A stretch of 64,000 nucleotides of DNA from Methanocella arvoryzae MRE50 (GCF_000063445.1 NC_009464.1:1426001-1490000), one strand, 5' to 3'; shown: positions 36,206 to 44,685, counted from the first letter of the stretch. Translations and numbers: made by a program. Notes: generated by a model from the letters alone, not told the origin.

Positions 36206-36868
36206 ATGCTACGCTTTGATCTCCACGTCCACTCGAACTATTCTCCGGACGGCCACAGCAGCGTTGAAGAAATCCTGAAAGCGGCGAAAGCCAGGGGCCT
36301 GGACGGCGTCGCCATCACCGATCACGACACCACGGCGGGCGGCAGGTATGCGCTGGAGGTCGTGGATAAGGTGGCGCCAGGGCTCATAGTGATCCCGGGA
36401 GTGGAGATATCGACGAAGGCGGGGCACCTGATCGTGCTGGGCATCACCGAGGACATCCCGAAGGGCATGTCGGTCAAGGATACGATCCACGCCGCCCGAA
36501 AGCTCGGCGGCACCATTGTCGTCCCCCACCCCGACCAGCGGATGCGGCACGGCATGCGCATCCCCCATGACGTCGATGCGGCCGAGGTGTATAACTCCCG
36601 GTATCTGCTGGGCCTGCATAACTTTATGGCAGGGCGAAGGGTCAGCCGGCGCAAGATGTCGGCCGTCGCCGGCAGCGACGCCCACTCGGCGGAGATGGTG
36701 GGCAACGCCGTCACCGAGATCGATGCGGACCGGAATATGGAGAGCGTCCTGAGAGGAATACGGGAGGGGAGGACCCGTATAGAGGTGCGGAAGACGCCCG
36801 TGAGGGTTTACCTGTACCAGATAGGCCGGGGCTGGGTCCGGAAGATCCGGAAGTTCGCCCGCCTCTGA
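36206..36868 (+). CDS. PHP-domain metal-dependent phosphoesterase
   Basis: A 220-residue PHP protein with the four metal motifs: DLHVHSNYSPDG at the start, AITDHDT near 34-40, VIPGVEIST near 53-61, VVPHPDQ near 102, and GSDAHS near 156-161. Members hydrolyse phosphoesters, including RNA ends and 3',5'-bisphosphates; substrate unknown. The ATG lies about 10 nt after an AT-rich TATA-like stretch, which suggests a leaderless message. It is divergent from the DHPS-like gene with a 41-bp gap. Confidence 0.88.
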   Translation: MLRFDLHVHSNYSPDGHSSVEEILKAAKARGLDGVAITDHDTTAGGRYALEVVDKVAPGLIVIPGVEISTKAGHLIVLGITEDIPKGMSVKDTIHAARKLGGTIVVPHPDQRMRHGMRIPHDVDAAEVYNSRYLLGLHNFMAGRRVSRRKMSAVAGSDAHSAEMVGNAVTEIDADRNMESVLRGIREGRTRIEVRKTPVRVYLYQIGRGWVRKIRKFARL

Positions 36869-36936
36869 AATTTTTAGCTTATATTTTTGTATTTATCGTA
36901 ATATTTATCATCTCGGAGGCAAAAGCTAAGTTTTAG

Positions 36937-37395
36937 ATGCCGATGGATAAAACGGACTACATTATTCTCGAAAAGCTATCGAGAGACAGCCGCACTCACT
37001 GTACGGAGATCGCCGGAGATCTGGGCGTGGCCACCTCGACCGTGCACAAGCGGGTCAACCAGCTGTTCAACGAAGGGATCATCGAGCAGTTCACCATCGT
37101 CCTGAACCCGGACAAGTCGGGCGGCAACATGACCACGTTCATAGGCATCAACGTGGAGGCCGAAAAGAAGGACGAGGTGGTCAGGGTCCTCAAGTCCATC
37201 GACAACGTGCTCGAGGTGTACGAGCTGCTGGAGCCCTACGACATCTTCATCAAGGCCCGGACCCAGGACATCCGGGAGCTCAAGGAGAAGGTGCTCAAAG
37301 TCATCAACGGCACCAGCGGAGTCCTCAGCACCAGCAGCATCCTGACGACCAGGAGGCACAAGGAGAACACATGCGTCATACCGAGGAAGGAGTGA
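36937..37395 (+). CDS. Lrp/AsnC family transcriptional regulator
   Basis: A 152-residue regulator: an N-terminal AsnC-type HTH (DYIILEKLSRDSRTHCTEIAGDLGVATSTVHKRVNQLFNEGII) and a C-terminal RAM ligand domain (FIGINVEAEKKDEVVRVLKSIDNVLEVYELLEPYDIFIKART). The tail carries TTRRHKENTCVI. It starts a string of four genes spaced 0-22 bp, the next being a small membrane protein, an arrangement common in archaea. The ligand, usually an amino acid, is unknown. Confidence 0.9.
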   Translation: MPMDKTDYIILEKLSRDSRTHCTEIAGDLGVATSTVHKRVNQLFNEGIIEQFTIVLNPDKSGGNMTTFIGINVEAEKKDEVVRVLKSIDNVLEVYELLEPYDIFIKARTQDIRELKEKVLKVINGTSGVLSTSSILTTRRHKENTCVIPRKE

Positions 37396-37404
37396 GTGAG
37401 TGAC

Positions 37405-37722
37405 ATGACAGTAACGCTAATCGAAGGCTTCGCAGCCATCCTGACGTACCTCTTCGGGGGCGCGCTCGTGCTTTTCATTTACGAGGCTTACCTCAAGACG
37501 AGGCAGACCAGCCTGATCTTCCTCGCGCTGGGCTTCTTCATCCTGATCTTCGGCGGCAACCTGGGCACCCTCAGCGCCGCCACCCAGGAATTCCTGGCCA
37601 TTACGCCTGCGCTGGACGAGTCGGGCATCCGGACGGCGGCGATCGCAATACAACTGGTAGGCATCCTGCTGCTCCTGTACTCGGTACTCGGCCCGTTCGA
37701 GCCGAAGCGCCCGAAAGCGTGA
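37405..37722 (+). CDS. Small membrane protein beside the Lrp regulator
   Basis: A 105-residue protein with three spans (about 5-25, 34-55 and 75-95) and an extracytoplasmic loop SAATQEFLAITPALDES. ATG 37405 was chosen; GTG 37396 is an alternative in frame. It lies 9 bp behind the regulator. The pattern FGGALVLFIYEAYLKTRQTSLIFLALGF resembles archaeal DUF7521-type membrane proteins that accompany HTH genes; this is tentative and the function is unknown. Confidence 0.7.
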   Translation: MTVTLIEGFAAILTYLFGGALVLFIYEAYLKTRQTSLIFLALGFFILIFGGNLGTLSAATQEFLAITPALDESGIRTAAIAIQLVGILLLLYSVLGPFEPKRPKA

Positions 37723-37744
37723 GCGGCGGATTCGGGGGTAATCA

Positions 37745-38260
37745 ATGGACAAGTACACGAAGTTTGCCAACGCCTGGAAGACCGTGGGGGTTTCTTCCAA
37801 AGTGCGGTGGCAGCAGCGCAGCGTTGACGAGCGCCTGAGCACAGGCCTCGCCCGCAAGCTCGTCGCCCGCTTCGGGGACGAGGCGAAAGCAGCCCTGGCA
37901 GAGGTAGCCCTCCAGATAGGGCTGGATGACGGCCGCAAGATCTGCGAAAACCTGCGCATAGACCCAGAGTCTCCCCGGGCAAGCCTTATCCCTCTGGAAA
38001 CCGTCTCCCTCCTGTCTGGCGTAGACTACGAGGTCACAGGAGACAACAAGGCCCGGCAGTTCCCGCACATCACCATCAAGTCCGGAGGCTGCGTGCTGGG
38101 AAAGGTCTTCGAAGGCATCGATCCTGACATAAGGGAGCACATCTGCGAGAGCTACACCCTCGGCCTGGTCCGGGCCGTCAACAAGGACGCAGATGTCAAA
38201 GCGCTCCGAAAGTGCTGCGCCGGCAACAGCCAGTGCGAGCTAGTGGTGAGCTTTAAGTGA
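37745..38260 (+). CDS. V4R / ATC-hydrolase-like ligand-binding protein
   Basis: A 171-residue soluble protein. The end DIREHICESYTLGLVRAVNKDADVKALRKCCAGNSQCELVVSF looks like small-molecule-binding V4R or L-2-aminothiazoline-4-carboxylate-hydrolase-like domains, which close with a similar C-x-G-x2-x-C-E pattern. Two earlier cysteines lie in KSGGCVL and ICENL. The assignment is by pattern only. It overlaps the CPBP protease gene by 4 bp (GTGA), so the two are coupled and may act together. Confidence 0.55.
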   Translation: MDKYTKFANAWKTVGVSSKVRWQQRSVDERLSTGLARKLVARFGDEAKAALAEVALQIGLDDGRKICENLRIDPESPRASLIPLETVSLLSGVDYEVTGDNKARQFPHITIKSGGCVLGKVFEGIDPDIREHICESYTLGLVRAVNKDADVKALRKCCAGNSQCELVVSFK

Positions 38261-39036
38261 CGATAAAAGCGGTCGATGTCGCCAGGATCCTGTTTTTCTA
38301 CCTGATCATCGGCTCCATCGTCCTCTTCTCCCCCCTCGGGCCAGTACCATCGTATTTGCTCATCATCGTGCTGTCCCTGACCTTCATGCTCGTCTCCGGG
38401 ATCGAGCTCAGGAGGGGCAACCCGATCGTGGGCATTGTGACTGCCGCAGTGGCCATGGCTGCAGTATTCCTGATCATCCTCGCCGCCGGCGGATTTTCCA
38501 TCGACGGCCTTCGGCCCGGCTTCGCAAACGCCCTGCTGTGGGGCGCAGTACTGCAGTTGTTCGTCGCCACCGGAGAAGAGCTCTCTTTCCGACACTACCT
38601 CTTCGCCGACCTGGACAGGCTGGCGGGCAGAAAAACTGCTGCCATAATCTCTTCCATGGGCTTTGCGGCCATGCATCTGCCCTCGCTGTACTTCCTGCAC
38701 GCAGGCATGATCGAGGCAGGCATAGCGCTGGCCACGATATTTATCGCCAGCATCGTGATGACCATGCTGTTCATCAAAGCGGGGCTGCTCGCCGCCATCG
38801 GCTACCACTTCACCTGGAATTTTTTACAGTACCACGTCTTCAGCTTCAGCCACATGGACGCCGCCCTGGAGATCACCAAAACCGGGAGCGATTTAGTTAA
38901 CGGCGGCACCTTCGGGCCCGAGGCATCCGTACCCGGGCTCATCGTCGTTGCTGCAACCCTCGCTGCGGTGTGGTATTATTATTCGTGGAAAGAACGCCGG
39001 GCAGAGCACAACGAGGATAGTAATCAGTCCTCATGA
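38257..39036 (+). CDS. CPBP-family intramembrane metalloprotease
   Basis: A 259-residue membrane protein with about seven spans and the CPBP/Rce1 active-site motifs: EELSFRHYLF (E-E-x3-R), FAAMHLPSLYFL (F-x3-H) and HFTWNFLQYHVF (H-x3-N/B). The family cleaves or protects membrane-bound peptides. The start is GTG, inside the overlap with the V4R-like gene. It ends the Lrp-led gene string. Substrate unknown. Confidence 0.85.
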   Translation: MTIKAVDVARILFFYLIIGSIVLFSPLGPVPSYLLIIVLSLTFMLVSGIELRRGNPIVGIVTAAVAMAAVFLIILAAGGFSIDGLRPGFANALLWGAVLQLFVATGEELSFRHYLFADLDRLAGRKTAAIISSMGFAAMHLPSLYFLHAGMIEAGIALATIFIASIVMTMLFIKAGLLAAIGYHFTWNFLQYHVFSFSHMDAALEITKTGSDLVNGGTFGPEASVPGLIVVAATLAAVWYYYSWKERRAEHNEDSNQSS

Positions 39037-39203
39037 GGACAAGATTCAACGTAGAATGTACAGAAGTCCATAACAGCTAAAGTAAAGTATATATCGTCCG
39101 GCGATAGCATAGCGTTCCGCAGAAAGTTTATTATGCCGGATAACAAGTAGTTGATTAACCAGGACAGGTTCGTTCCGGTATAATTGGAAGGTAGGTTATC
39201 GTC

Positions 39204-39506
39204 ATGGCAATGCTAGGTACCCAGGAATTACTCCTCATCTTTTTAGCCATCGTGCTGCTCTTCGGCGCGACCAAGCTCCCGGAGCTGGCCAGGTCCATGG
39301 GCCGGTCCATGGGAGAATTTAAGAGAGGCCAGCAAGACATCGAGCGGGAGCTACAGGCGGAAAAGAGCGCTCTGGTTGCTCAGCCCGGTGCGGACATCGC
39401 GCTGACCAGAACTCAGGGCATGGCCAAGAAGATGGGCATCGATATCGTCGGTAAGACAGATGACCAGCTTCTGGCTGAGATAGAGAAGAAGCTGGAGAAG
39501 AAGTAA
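39204..39506 (+). CDS. tatA: Twin-arginine translocase subunit TatA/B/E
   Basis: A 100-residue TatA-type protein: a short N-terminal span (QELLLIFLAIVLLFGATKLPELARSMG), then an amphipathic helix (RSMGEFKRGQQDIERELQAEK) and a charged tail. It forms the pore part of the Tat system for folded proteins. A second ATG two codons downstream is possible. No TatC gene is in the window. The tail domain (GMAKKMGIDIVGKTDDQLLAEIEKKLEKK) is longer than in minimal TatA proteins. Confidence 0.88.
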   Translation: MAMLGTQELLLIFLAIVLLFGATKLPELARSMGRSMGEFKRGQQDIERELQAEKSALVAQPGADIALTRTQGMAKKMGIDIVGKTDDQLLAEIEKKLEKK

Positions 39507-39653
39507 AGCTAAGATAAGCAGCAGAATCGAATGTGCTTCAGGGCTGTATTAGAGTACGGCCTGCATATTCTTTTATTGTTTTACAGAGCGGGTCGACGGT
39601 CGCCTGATGGCTTCTTTCAAGATAAACCAATTACCATGGAATAATACCAGATA

Positions 39654-39911
39654 GCGGATCGACGTCCGACCCTTCGGGTCGGCCTACTCCGGTTTTTCGG
39701 GTGCTCCGATGTCCGGGCCGCGCTCGCACCCTCGTCGGCACGACCTGGCGGCGCCTTCGGCTGCGCCAGTCGAACCTCCTTCGCAAGCGCTAAGCGATCA
39801 TCAAGCGCTCGACCCTTCGGTCGCGTAGCCGCCTTTCGGCAGGTGTCCATTACCCGGCCATCTCCGCATCCGGCTGATGCCGGACAAGCCCGAAAAACCT
39901 CCGTCGACCGC
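39654..39911. repeat. GC-rich structured intergenic element B, copy 1
   Basis: Begins GCGGATCGACGTCCGACCC and ends CCTCCGTCGACCGC, so the ends are inverted copies. GGTTTTTCGGG near the left pairs with CCCGAAAAACC near the right. Inside are many short GC hairpins. A second copy lies at 51132-51365 with clear similarity along its length. A partial terminal copy, GCGGGTCGACGG, is at about 39590. There is no convincing gene. Confidence 0.8.
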
Positions 39912-40020
39912 TGGATAAGTCCAATAAGAGAATGGTATAAGGATACTTAGCCTGTGATCGCATTCAGAAAACTATATATACCGCGGACAGCGTTATAGGG
40001 CTGCAAAGATTTTATTGTAT

Positions 40021-40095
40021 AGCGGGGTGGGGTAGTCAGGAGATCCCGACGGGCTCATAACCCGTAGACCAATGGTTCAAATCCATTCCCCGCTA
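40021..40095 (+). tRNA. Initiator tRNA-Met(CAT)
   Basis: A 75-nt cloverleaf: acceptor AGCGGGG/CCCCGCT, anticodon stem ACGGG/CCCGT around CTCATAA, T arm AATGG-TTCAAAT-CCATT, discriminator A. The three G-C pairs next to the anticodon loop and the A1:U72 pair mark the archaeal initiator rather than elongator type. A TATA-like ATATATACC lies about 45 bp upstream. CCA is not encoded. Confidence 0.95.
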
Positions 40096-40202
40096 CTCAA
40101 GTTTTAACAGTTTTTAAGTTTTGCAGATTCTACTACTCTTGCGGACATTATCGACATTACAAAATCGCTAAATTTTTACCCGTACCGGTCTGACTACAAC
40201 TT

Positions 40203-40421
40203 ATGGTCTCTTGCGAGCACTGCGGCAGAACGGATGGCTGCAGTTACCAGGAGTTTCAGGGAGTAACGCTCTGCTTCAGGTGCTACCGCGCCGCCCGGGA
40301 TCGGGCGTTCGAGGGGCAATATAAATCTGCAGCTGACGCAGAAATCGCTGTAGCCCGGGAAGCGTGGTCACGGAAGACGGAGATCCGGCGTCTTGCAGAG
40401 CGATTATTCAGAAGAGAGTAA
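40203..40421 (+). CDS. Small zinc-ribbon-like protein, 72 residues
   Basis: Starts MVSCEHCGRTDGC and continues VTLCFRCYRAARDRAFEGQ. Two C-x2-C pairs (C4/C7 and C25/C28) are about 17 residues apart, a zinc-finger arrangement, followed by a basic helical tail (EAWSRKTEIRRLAERLFRRE) that could touch nucleic acid. No family name. The ATG is close to a TATA-like stretch, so it may be leaderless. It lies downstream of the initiator tRNA. The 273 bp after it hold only the O7 promoter. Confidence 0.65.
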   Translation: MVSCEHCGRTDGCSYQEFQGVTLCFRCYRAARDRAFEGQYKSAADAEIAVAREAWSRKTEIRRLAERLFRRE

Positions 40422-40658
40422 GGAGATGACTTGCATTTGCCTCAAGCATCTGGCCGATGATGCCACAGACATCCAGGGCTGAAGCCATGTTCAGGCGGGG
40501 TCGCTAAAGCCAGATATCTACATGCTTACGATTGTCGAAACCAGCCAATCCTCCGATAGCAATCTCCCGGAGCATCTGCGGCTATGCAGTAACTCTGCGT
40601 TGATGTACCGGTCCGATACAACCCTAACATTTATATGGGCCGCGGACACGATAATAAT

Positions 40659-40670
40659 TAACAATTGTTA
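40659..40670. promoter_or_regulatory. Palindromic operator O7 in the HEAT-repeat gene promoter
   Basis: Perfect TAACAATTGTTA (the wider match is TTAACAATTGTTAA). The plus-strand TATA box TTTATATG (40630-40637) predicts a start near 40659, at the edge of the palindrome. This is the same geometry as O3, O5 and O6, more than 31 kb away. Confidence 0.68.
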
Positions 40671-40694
40671 AAGCACGGACAGGGGTCGGTACAG

Positions 40695-41237
40695 ATGTCA
40701 GGCTTTTTTCAGAAGATACTCGGGACAGATACGGCAGGCACAGTGAAAAAGATTCAGTACTACGGCAACGCTAAAACCCAGGAAGGGATACCGAAGCTTA
40801 TCCAGTACATGAGCGACGAAAGCGTCGAAATCCGGAGGGCGGCATCCCGGGCGCTGGAGCACCACTGGATGACGGGCAGAAACGATGCCATAGCGGTCCT
40901 GACCAGGGCCCTGGGCGATGCAGACATGGAAGTACGCAAGAATTCCTCGCTGGCGCTCGGGGAGTTTCTCTCAAAGGCGGCTGTGTCTGCCGAAGAGCCC
41001 CGGGCGGCCAGGCAGGCGTTGATCAGGTTGCTGCAAGGCGAAAAAGAGGCCGAAGTCATTAAGAGCACAATACTCGGCCTGGGCTACCTTCAGGACGGCA
41101 GCCTGATTACCCCGATGGCAGACGCGCTGAGGGCTAAGGACAAGAAGATCATCTCTCAGGCCATCGATACGATCGGCAACCTGCCCCCGACAGAGGTCAG
41201 GCTGGAGATGAAAAAGGCGCTCCGTTCGATAATATAA
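40695..41237 (+). CDS. HEAT-repeat protein, 180 residues
   Basis: ATG 40695 was chosen because an upstream GTG/ATG frame from 40665 would overlap the operator. The protein consists of HEAT/PBS-lyase-like helical repeats (EGIPKLIQYMSDESVEIRRAASRALEHH, DAIAVLTRALGDADMEVRKNSSLALGEFL, QALIRLLQGEKEAEVIKSTILGLGYLQD, SLITPMADALRAKDKKIISQAIDTIGNL). Such proteins serve as scaffolds or, when lyase-related, handle cofactors. The cysteine-type operator in front suggests it belongs to the same regulon, perhaps as a partner for a sulfur or Fe-S enzyme (inference). Confidence 0.82.
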   Translation: MSGFFQKILGTDTAGTVKKIQYYGNAKTQEGIPKLIQYMSDESVEIRRAASRALEHHWMTGRNDAIAVLTRALGDADMEVRKNSSLALGEFLSKAAVSAEEPRAARQALIRLLQGEKEAEVIKSTILGLGYLQDGSLITPMADALRAKDKKIISQAIDTIGNLPPTEVRLEMKKALRSII

Positions 41238-41269
41238 TGCTTCAACAGGTCAATATCTGTAATACATAG

Positions 41270-41428
41270 CGAGCCCTATCGGACGGCATCCGGCTGAAAG
41301 TAGAGCGGTACTTTACCGACTCGGAGGATATTGAGAATCTGGGGCTGGCGTACAGGCTATCGTTCAGGATAGCGGGGCTGTTTTCGATGGCCAGAAAGGC
41401 GCAGAGAATTCTCTATTACAGCCTGTAG
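41270..41428 (+). pseudogene. Possible gene remnant, 52 open codons without a start
   Basis: Between TAG at 41267 and TAG at 41426 the frame reads like protein: GIRLKVERYFTDSEDIENLG, then LAYRLSFRIAGLFSMARKAQ and RILYYSL. No usual start codon exists. It may be the tail of a decayed gene following the HEAT gene. Family not recognised. Confidence 0.3.
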
Positions 41429-41432
41429 CTTT

Positions 41433-43178
41433 TTAGCTTCTTCGAAGGCTGATAAGCGCCACTACTGTGATCCCGGATATCGCCACGATCCACCCGAACC
41501 CCGGCGCCGCCGAAGCTCCGGGGGCCGTTGCCGATCCGGCAGGTGTTGCCATCGTTGTGGCAGAGGTGGCCTGCTGCTGGTTTTCCGGGCCGGTCTTGTT
41601 ATCCGCCTGAAGAGTGGCTCCGGGCGTCGGGGTAACGGTCGACGCTGGCCCTATGTCAGAGGCATTGGCCTGCGGGGTCATATCCGTGAGGACGACTCTG
41701 GTAAACGTCCCCCTGTCTGGGTCGATTAGCACCATGCCCCCGCTCATACTACCGTTACTGGCGTTGCCAGTGATGTTCGGCAGCACGTTAACCAGCCGGG
41801 CGTTAGCTTTGAGATTGGCCGAGATGCGGGAGCGCAGCTCGGAGTTGTTGACGCTGATGTTACCCTGCGGCTGCACGCCCATCACGAGCCCTGTCGGGAG
41901 GTTTCCGGCCTTGATCGGCGACCCGGCAAAGGGGGTGCCGGTGGTCAAATCGATGGCCGTGACAGTATTGTCGCCGGTATTCGACACGTACAGCCGGGAG
42001 CCGTCCGGGCTCAGCGCGATGTCGGCCGGGAGGTTGCCGGTGCTGTAGCTACCTGCGGTTTTGTAAGCTGGCGCAGAGAACGCCTCCACCATTTTGGCGG
42101 TCGGCTCGAGCACGTATAGCACGCCCCCGCCAGGCGATAGCGTCACCAGGCTGGGGGAGCTGGTCGTCTCAAAGGACGAGATGCCGGCCCAGATGTACCA
42201 GTCGAAAGCGTCCATGTCGACGATGGTGACTGACTTCAGCGTCTCATGATAGTTGTCTGTATCCGCGATGAAGATGCGCCCGGTCTTAGAGTTCACGTCA
42301 AGGCCCCAGAGCAGCTTTTCCTTCGAGTGATAGTCCCAGAGGAAGTACCGGTAAAATTTGTCCAGGGCAGGCTCCGTAATGCGATAGACTGTGTGCCCCT
42401 GCCGGTCCGCTATGTACAGGTACCCGTCGTCGCCCAGCTCCATGTCGGTGACCCAGACGAGGCTGCTGTCCGCATTGAGGTCATGGACTGCAGCGGTATA
42501 CGCGTTAGCAGCTGTGTCGTACCTGTAAAGCCAGCTTTCGGGATGGCCGACCCCGTAGTGGACGAACGTCACGTACAGGTATTTGCCGTCTTTAGACAGC
42601 AGCATCTCGACCGGATCACCATAGAGAGCATACCGGCCGTTACCTTTCTGCCTCGTAGAAGCGACGACCTGCTTATCCGAGAGGTCGATAGTATCGATGT
42701 AGTAATCAGGTGCTGAGTGCATGTACTCGTATTCCGGGCTGGCCCCCCATTCCGTGTTATTATAGTACAGGACATATAGCCTCGTGTAGTCTGCGTTCAC
42801 CGCGGCGTCCGCCAGCACGATGTCCGGGCTGAAATAGATGACGTCGATAACCTTGTTTGTGTCGACTTCGATGACGGAAACGGTGTTATTGCCCACTACA
42901 TACAACAGAGGCGAGCTGGTATGGTACGAGTTGATCGCGTTGCTAATGATAGCCGGGTCCACTGTAGCCCGGGGCATCACGCCTGAAGACAGGGCAGGAT
43001 TAGGCGTGACTGGCGTGGGAGTCGCAGTCGGACTCAGCACCGGGAGAGCAGATTCCCTGGAAAGGCCACTGGATTCAGCCAGCGCTGGCTGACATGAAAT
43101 AACAAGCATGCATGCGATGACAAGCATGAGCACTACTGATACGCGCCACTTATCGATGCTACTAAGAACCCCGGTCAT
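41433..43178 (-). CDS. Secreted beta-propeller (YVTN-type) protein with PGF-CTERM-like tail
   Basis: A 581-residue surface protein. A signal peptide covers about 1-34 (VVLMLVIACMLVISC...ALA). The middle has six or seven YVTN/NHL-like blades (LLYVVGNNTVSVIEVDTNKVID, DIALSPDGSRLYVSNTGDNTVTAIDLTTGTPF). Then comes a Thr/Ala/Pro-rich linker and a C-terminus PGFGWIVAISG plus a span and RRS, the pattern of archaeosortase-sorted PGF-CTERM proteins. It is probably anchored to the cell surface. Ligand unknown. No archaeosortase is in the window. Confidence 0.82.
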   Translation of the reverse strand: MTGVLSSIDKWRVSVVLMLVIACMLVISCQPALAESSGLSRESALPVLSPTATPTPVTPNPALSSGVMPRATVDPAIISNAINSYHTSSPLLYVVGNNTVSVIEVDTNKVIDVIYFSPDIVLADAAVNADYTRLYVLYYNNTEWGASPEYEYMHSAPDYYIDTIDLSDKQVVASTRQKGNGRYALYGDPVEMLLSKDGKYLYVTFVHYGVGHPESWLYRYDTAANAYTAAVHDLNADSSLVWVTDMELGDDGYLYIADRQGHTVYRITEPALDKFYRYFLWDYHSKEKLLWGLDVNSKTGRIFIADTDNYHETLKSVTIVDMDAFDWYIWAGISSFETTSSPSLVTLSPGGGVLYVLEPTAKMVEAFSAPAYKTAGSYSTGNLPADIALSPDGSRLYVSNTGDNTVTAIDLTTGTPFAGSPIKAGNLPTGLVMGVQPQGNISVNNSELRSRISANLKANARLVNVLPNITGNASNGSMSGGMVLIDPDRGTFTRVVLTDMTPQANASDIGPASTVTPTPGATLQADNKTGPENQQQATSATTMATPAGSATAPGASAAPGFGWIVAISGITVVALISLRRS

Positions 43179-43243
43179 ATAAATTCACCATAACCCGACA
43201 ATTGATCGTTAGCTTCTAGAGAGGGCGGTAATTAGTATTAGAG

Positions 43244-43390
43244 CTATTCCAGTCTGATGTATCGGCTCTCGTTCAAACTGGCGGACAGGTCATGGAATTG
43301 CCAGCCTCCTCCACGTACCGGCGCGTAACTGCAGTCGAAGGCCACCTTAACGCTGTGCGTCCCGGCCGCAATGGCAGCCTGTAGCTTTTT
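43244..43390 (-). pseudogene. C-terminal fragment of a lost surface protein
   Basis: In a frame different from the acetyltransferase, the minus strand reads AAIAAGTHSVKVAFDCSYAP followed by GGGWQFHDLSASLNESRYIR, which looks like the end of an extracellular beta-sandwich protein. It has no start of its own. The last 10-12 residues of the acetyltransferase overlap it and look random (TGCHCGRDAQR). I infer a deletion that joined the acetyltransferase to this remnant. Confidence 0.33.
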
Positions 43391-43832
43391 TATACACCCG
43401 CACTTTCTCCCCCTCTTTATCGACCTCATCACACACGTACTCCCAGCCACTCTTCTCATAATAGCCCTCTAAAGGAGTATACAAGTACAGGGCAGGATAG
43501 CCGAATTCCTTTGCTTTCTCGACAGCATAATTCTGCAACGCCGTGCCGATGCCTTTCGACCTGTGCTCCGGGGGCACAAAGAGATCCGCCAGCCACGGGA
43601 AGAGATCCTGCCTCGAGAGCAGGTCCGCCCGCCACAAAGCCACGGTGCCGACGGGGATGTCGCCGATAAAGGCCATGTAGACCAGCGGGAAATCGTCGTC
43701 CCGTGCGTTCGCCACAAGGCTGCGGTAGAACGGGTAATTGGATGAATTGCCCCAGAAGCTCCAGAGCCAGCCGGCGATTTTGTCGTGCAGCTCAGGGCAT
43801 TCGGTGATACTGGAGAAGCGGATATCGATCAT
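43347..43832 (-). CDS. GNAT-family N-acetyltransferase
   Basis: A 161-residue GNAT enzyme. The acetyl-CoA-binding motif A is LADLFVPPEHRSKGIGTALQNYAVEKAKEFG (R/Q-x2-G-x-G/A near 100), followed by LYLYTPLEGYYEKSGWEYV, the usual motif B. The substrate is unknown, perhaps a small amine or a protein N-terminus. The natural end is probably near KVRVYKKA; the final residues come from reading into a neighbouring remnant. Confidence 0.85.
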   Translation of the reverse strand: MIDIRFSSITECPELHDKIAGWLWSFWGNSSNYPFYRSLVANARDDDFPLVYMAFIGDIPVGTVALWRADLLSRQDLFPWLADLFVPPEHRSKGIGTALQNYAVEKAKEFGYPALYLYTPLEGYYEKSGWEYVCDEVDKEGEKVRVYKKATGCHCGRDAQR

Positions 43833-43931
43833 CTGCTTATATCCTGATGGCCCGGCTAATAAAAATTGCCCGTCCGGCTACTTTCACTCGCCTCTACACA
43901 GGCTTATCATCACCCGCACCTATTGGACATT

Positions 43932-44657
43932 ATGCCCTCAAAGCGCCAGAACCCCGAAAAGCTGACCTGTGAAGATGTGGTCAGCCTGCTGCGCTCGTTC
44001 TCCGATCCTGCGATCATCGCGGGGATGCCCCGGTATGGCATTCCTACCGATCACGCGCTCGGAGTATCGACGACCCGCATCAACGAGATCGCCGGCAGGA
44101 TCGGCACTGATCATGACCTCGCCCTCATGCTCTGGGACACCGGCATCCACGAGGCCCGGATGATTGCGGCCATCGTGGACGACCCGGCGCTGGTCACCGG
44201 CGAGCAGATGGACAGGTGGGCCGCCGATTTCTACTCGTGGGACATGTGTGACCAGTGCTGCATGAAATTGTTCGATCGGACCTCGATAGCCTATGAGAAG
44301 TGCTTCGAGTGGTCCCTGGACGAGCGGGAGTTCGTTAAGCGGGCTGCATTCGCTAATATGGCATCACTGGCACTGTACGACAAGCAGGCGCCAGACGGGC
44401 AGTTCAGGCAGTTCTTCCCTGTCATTATCAGAGAATCGACTGACGGCCGCAACATGGTCAAGAAATCGGTCAACTGGGCGCTGCGGCAGATCGGGAAGAG
44501 GAACCTGGCGCTGAACGCAGAAGCCATCGCCGTGGGGAGAGAGCTGCTCAAATCAGACAGCTCAGCCGCCCGGTGGATCGCCCGGGACGCGGTGAAGGAA
44601 CTGGAAAGTGAGGCAGTGCAGCAGCGGCTGAAGAAGTGGATGCTGAAGAAGTTCTGA
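43932..44657 (+). CDS. AlkD-like DNA alkylation repair protein
   Basis: A 241-residue all-helical HEAT-like protein of the AlkD/COG4912 group, which removes bulky or charged alkyl bases from DNA. Visible are YGIPTDHALGVSTTRINEIAGRIGTDHDLALMLWDTGIHEARMIAA, WDMCDQCC, and WALRQIGKRNLALNAEAIAVGRELLKSDSSAARWIARDAVKEL. The length matches AlkD homologues of about 230 residues. ATG 43932 (MPSKRQNPEKL) was chosen over an upstream frame without similarity. Single gene. Confidence 0.85.
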   Translation: MPSKRQNPEKLTCEDVVSLLRSFSDPAIIAGMPRYGIPTDHALGVSTTRINEIAGRIGTDHDLALMLWDTGIHEARMIAAIVDDPALVTGEQMDRWAADFYSWDMCDQCCMKLFDRTSIAYEKCFEWSLDEREFVKRAAFANMASLALYDKQAPDGQFRQFFPVIIRESTDGRNMVKKSVNWALRQIGKRNLALNAEAIAVGRELLKSDSSAARWIARDAVKELESEAVQQRLKKWMLKKF

Positions 44658-44685
44658 ATTGCTTACGTCTGGTGAGATAGCAGAT

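Noticed and set aside
39617-39850. Minus-strand frame inside repeat element B
   Set aside because: It is not kept in the second copy at 51132-51365, where the matching region has different indels.
40665-40694. Earlier start for the HEAT gene
   Set aside because: It would put the operator and predicted transcription start inside the coding sequence.
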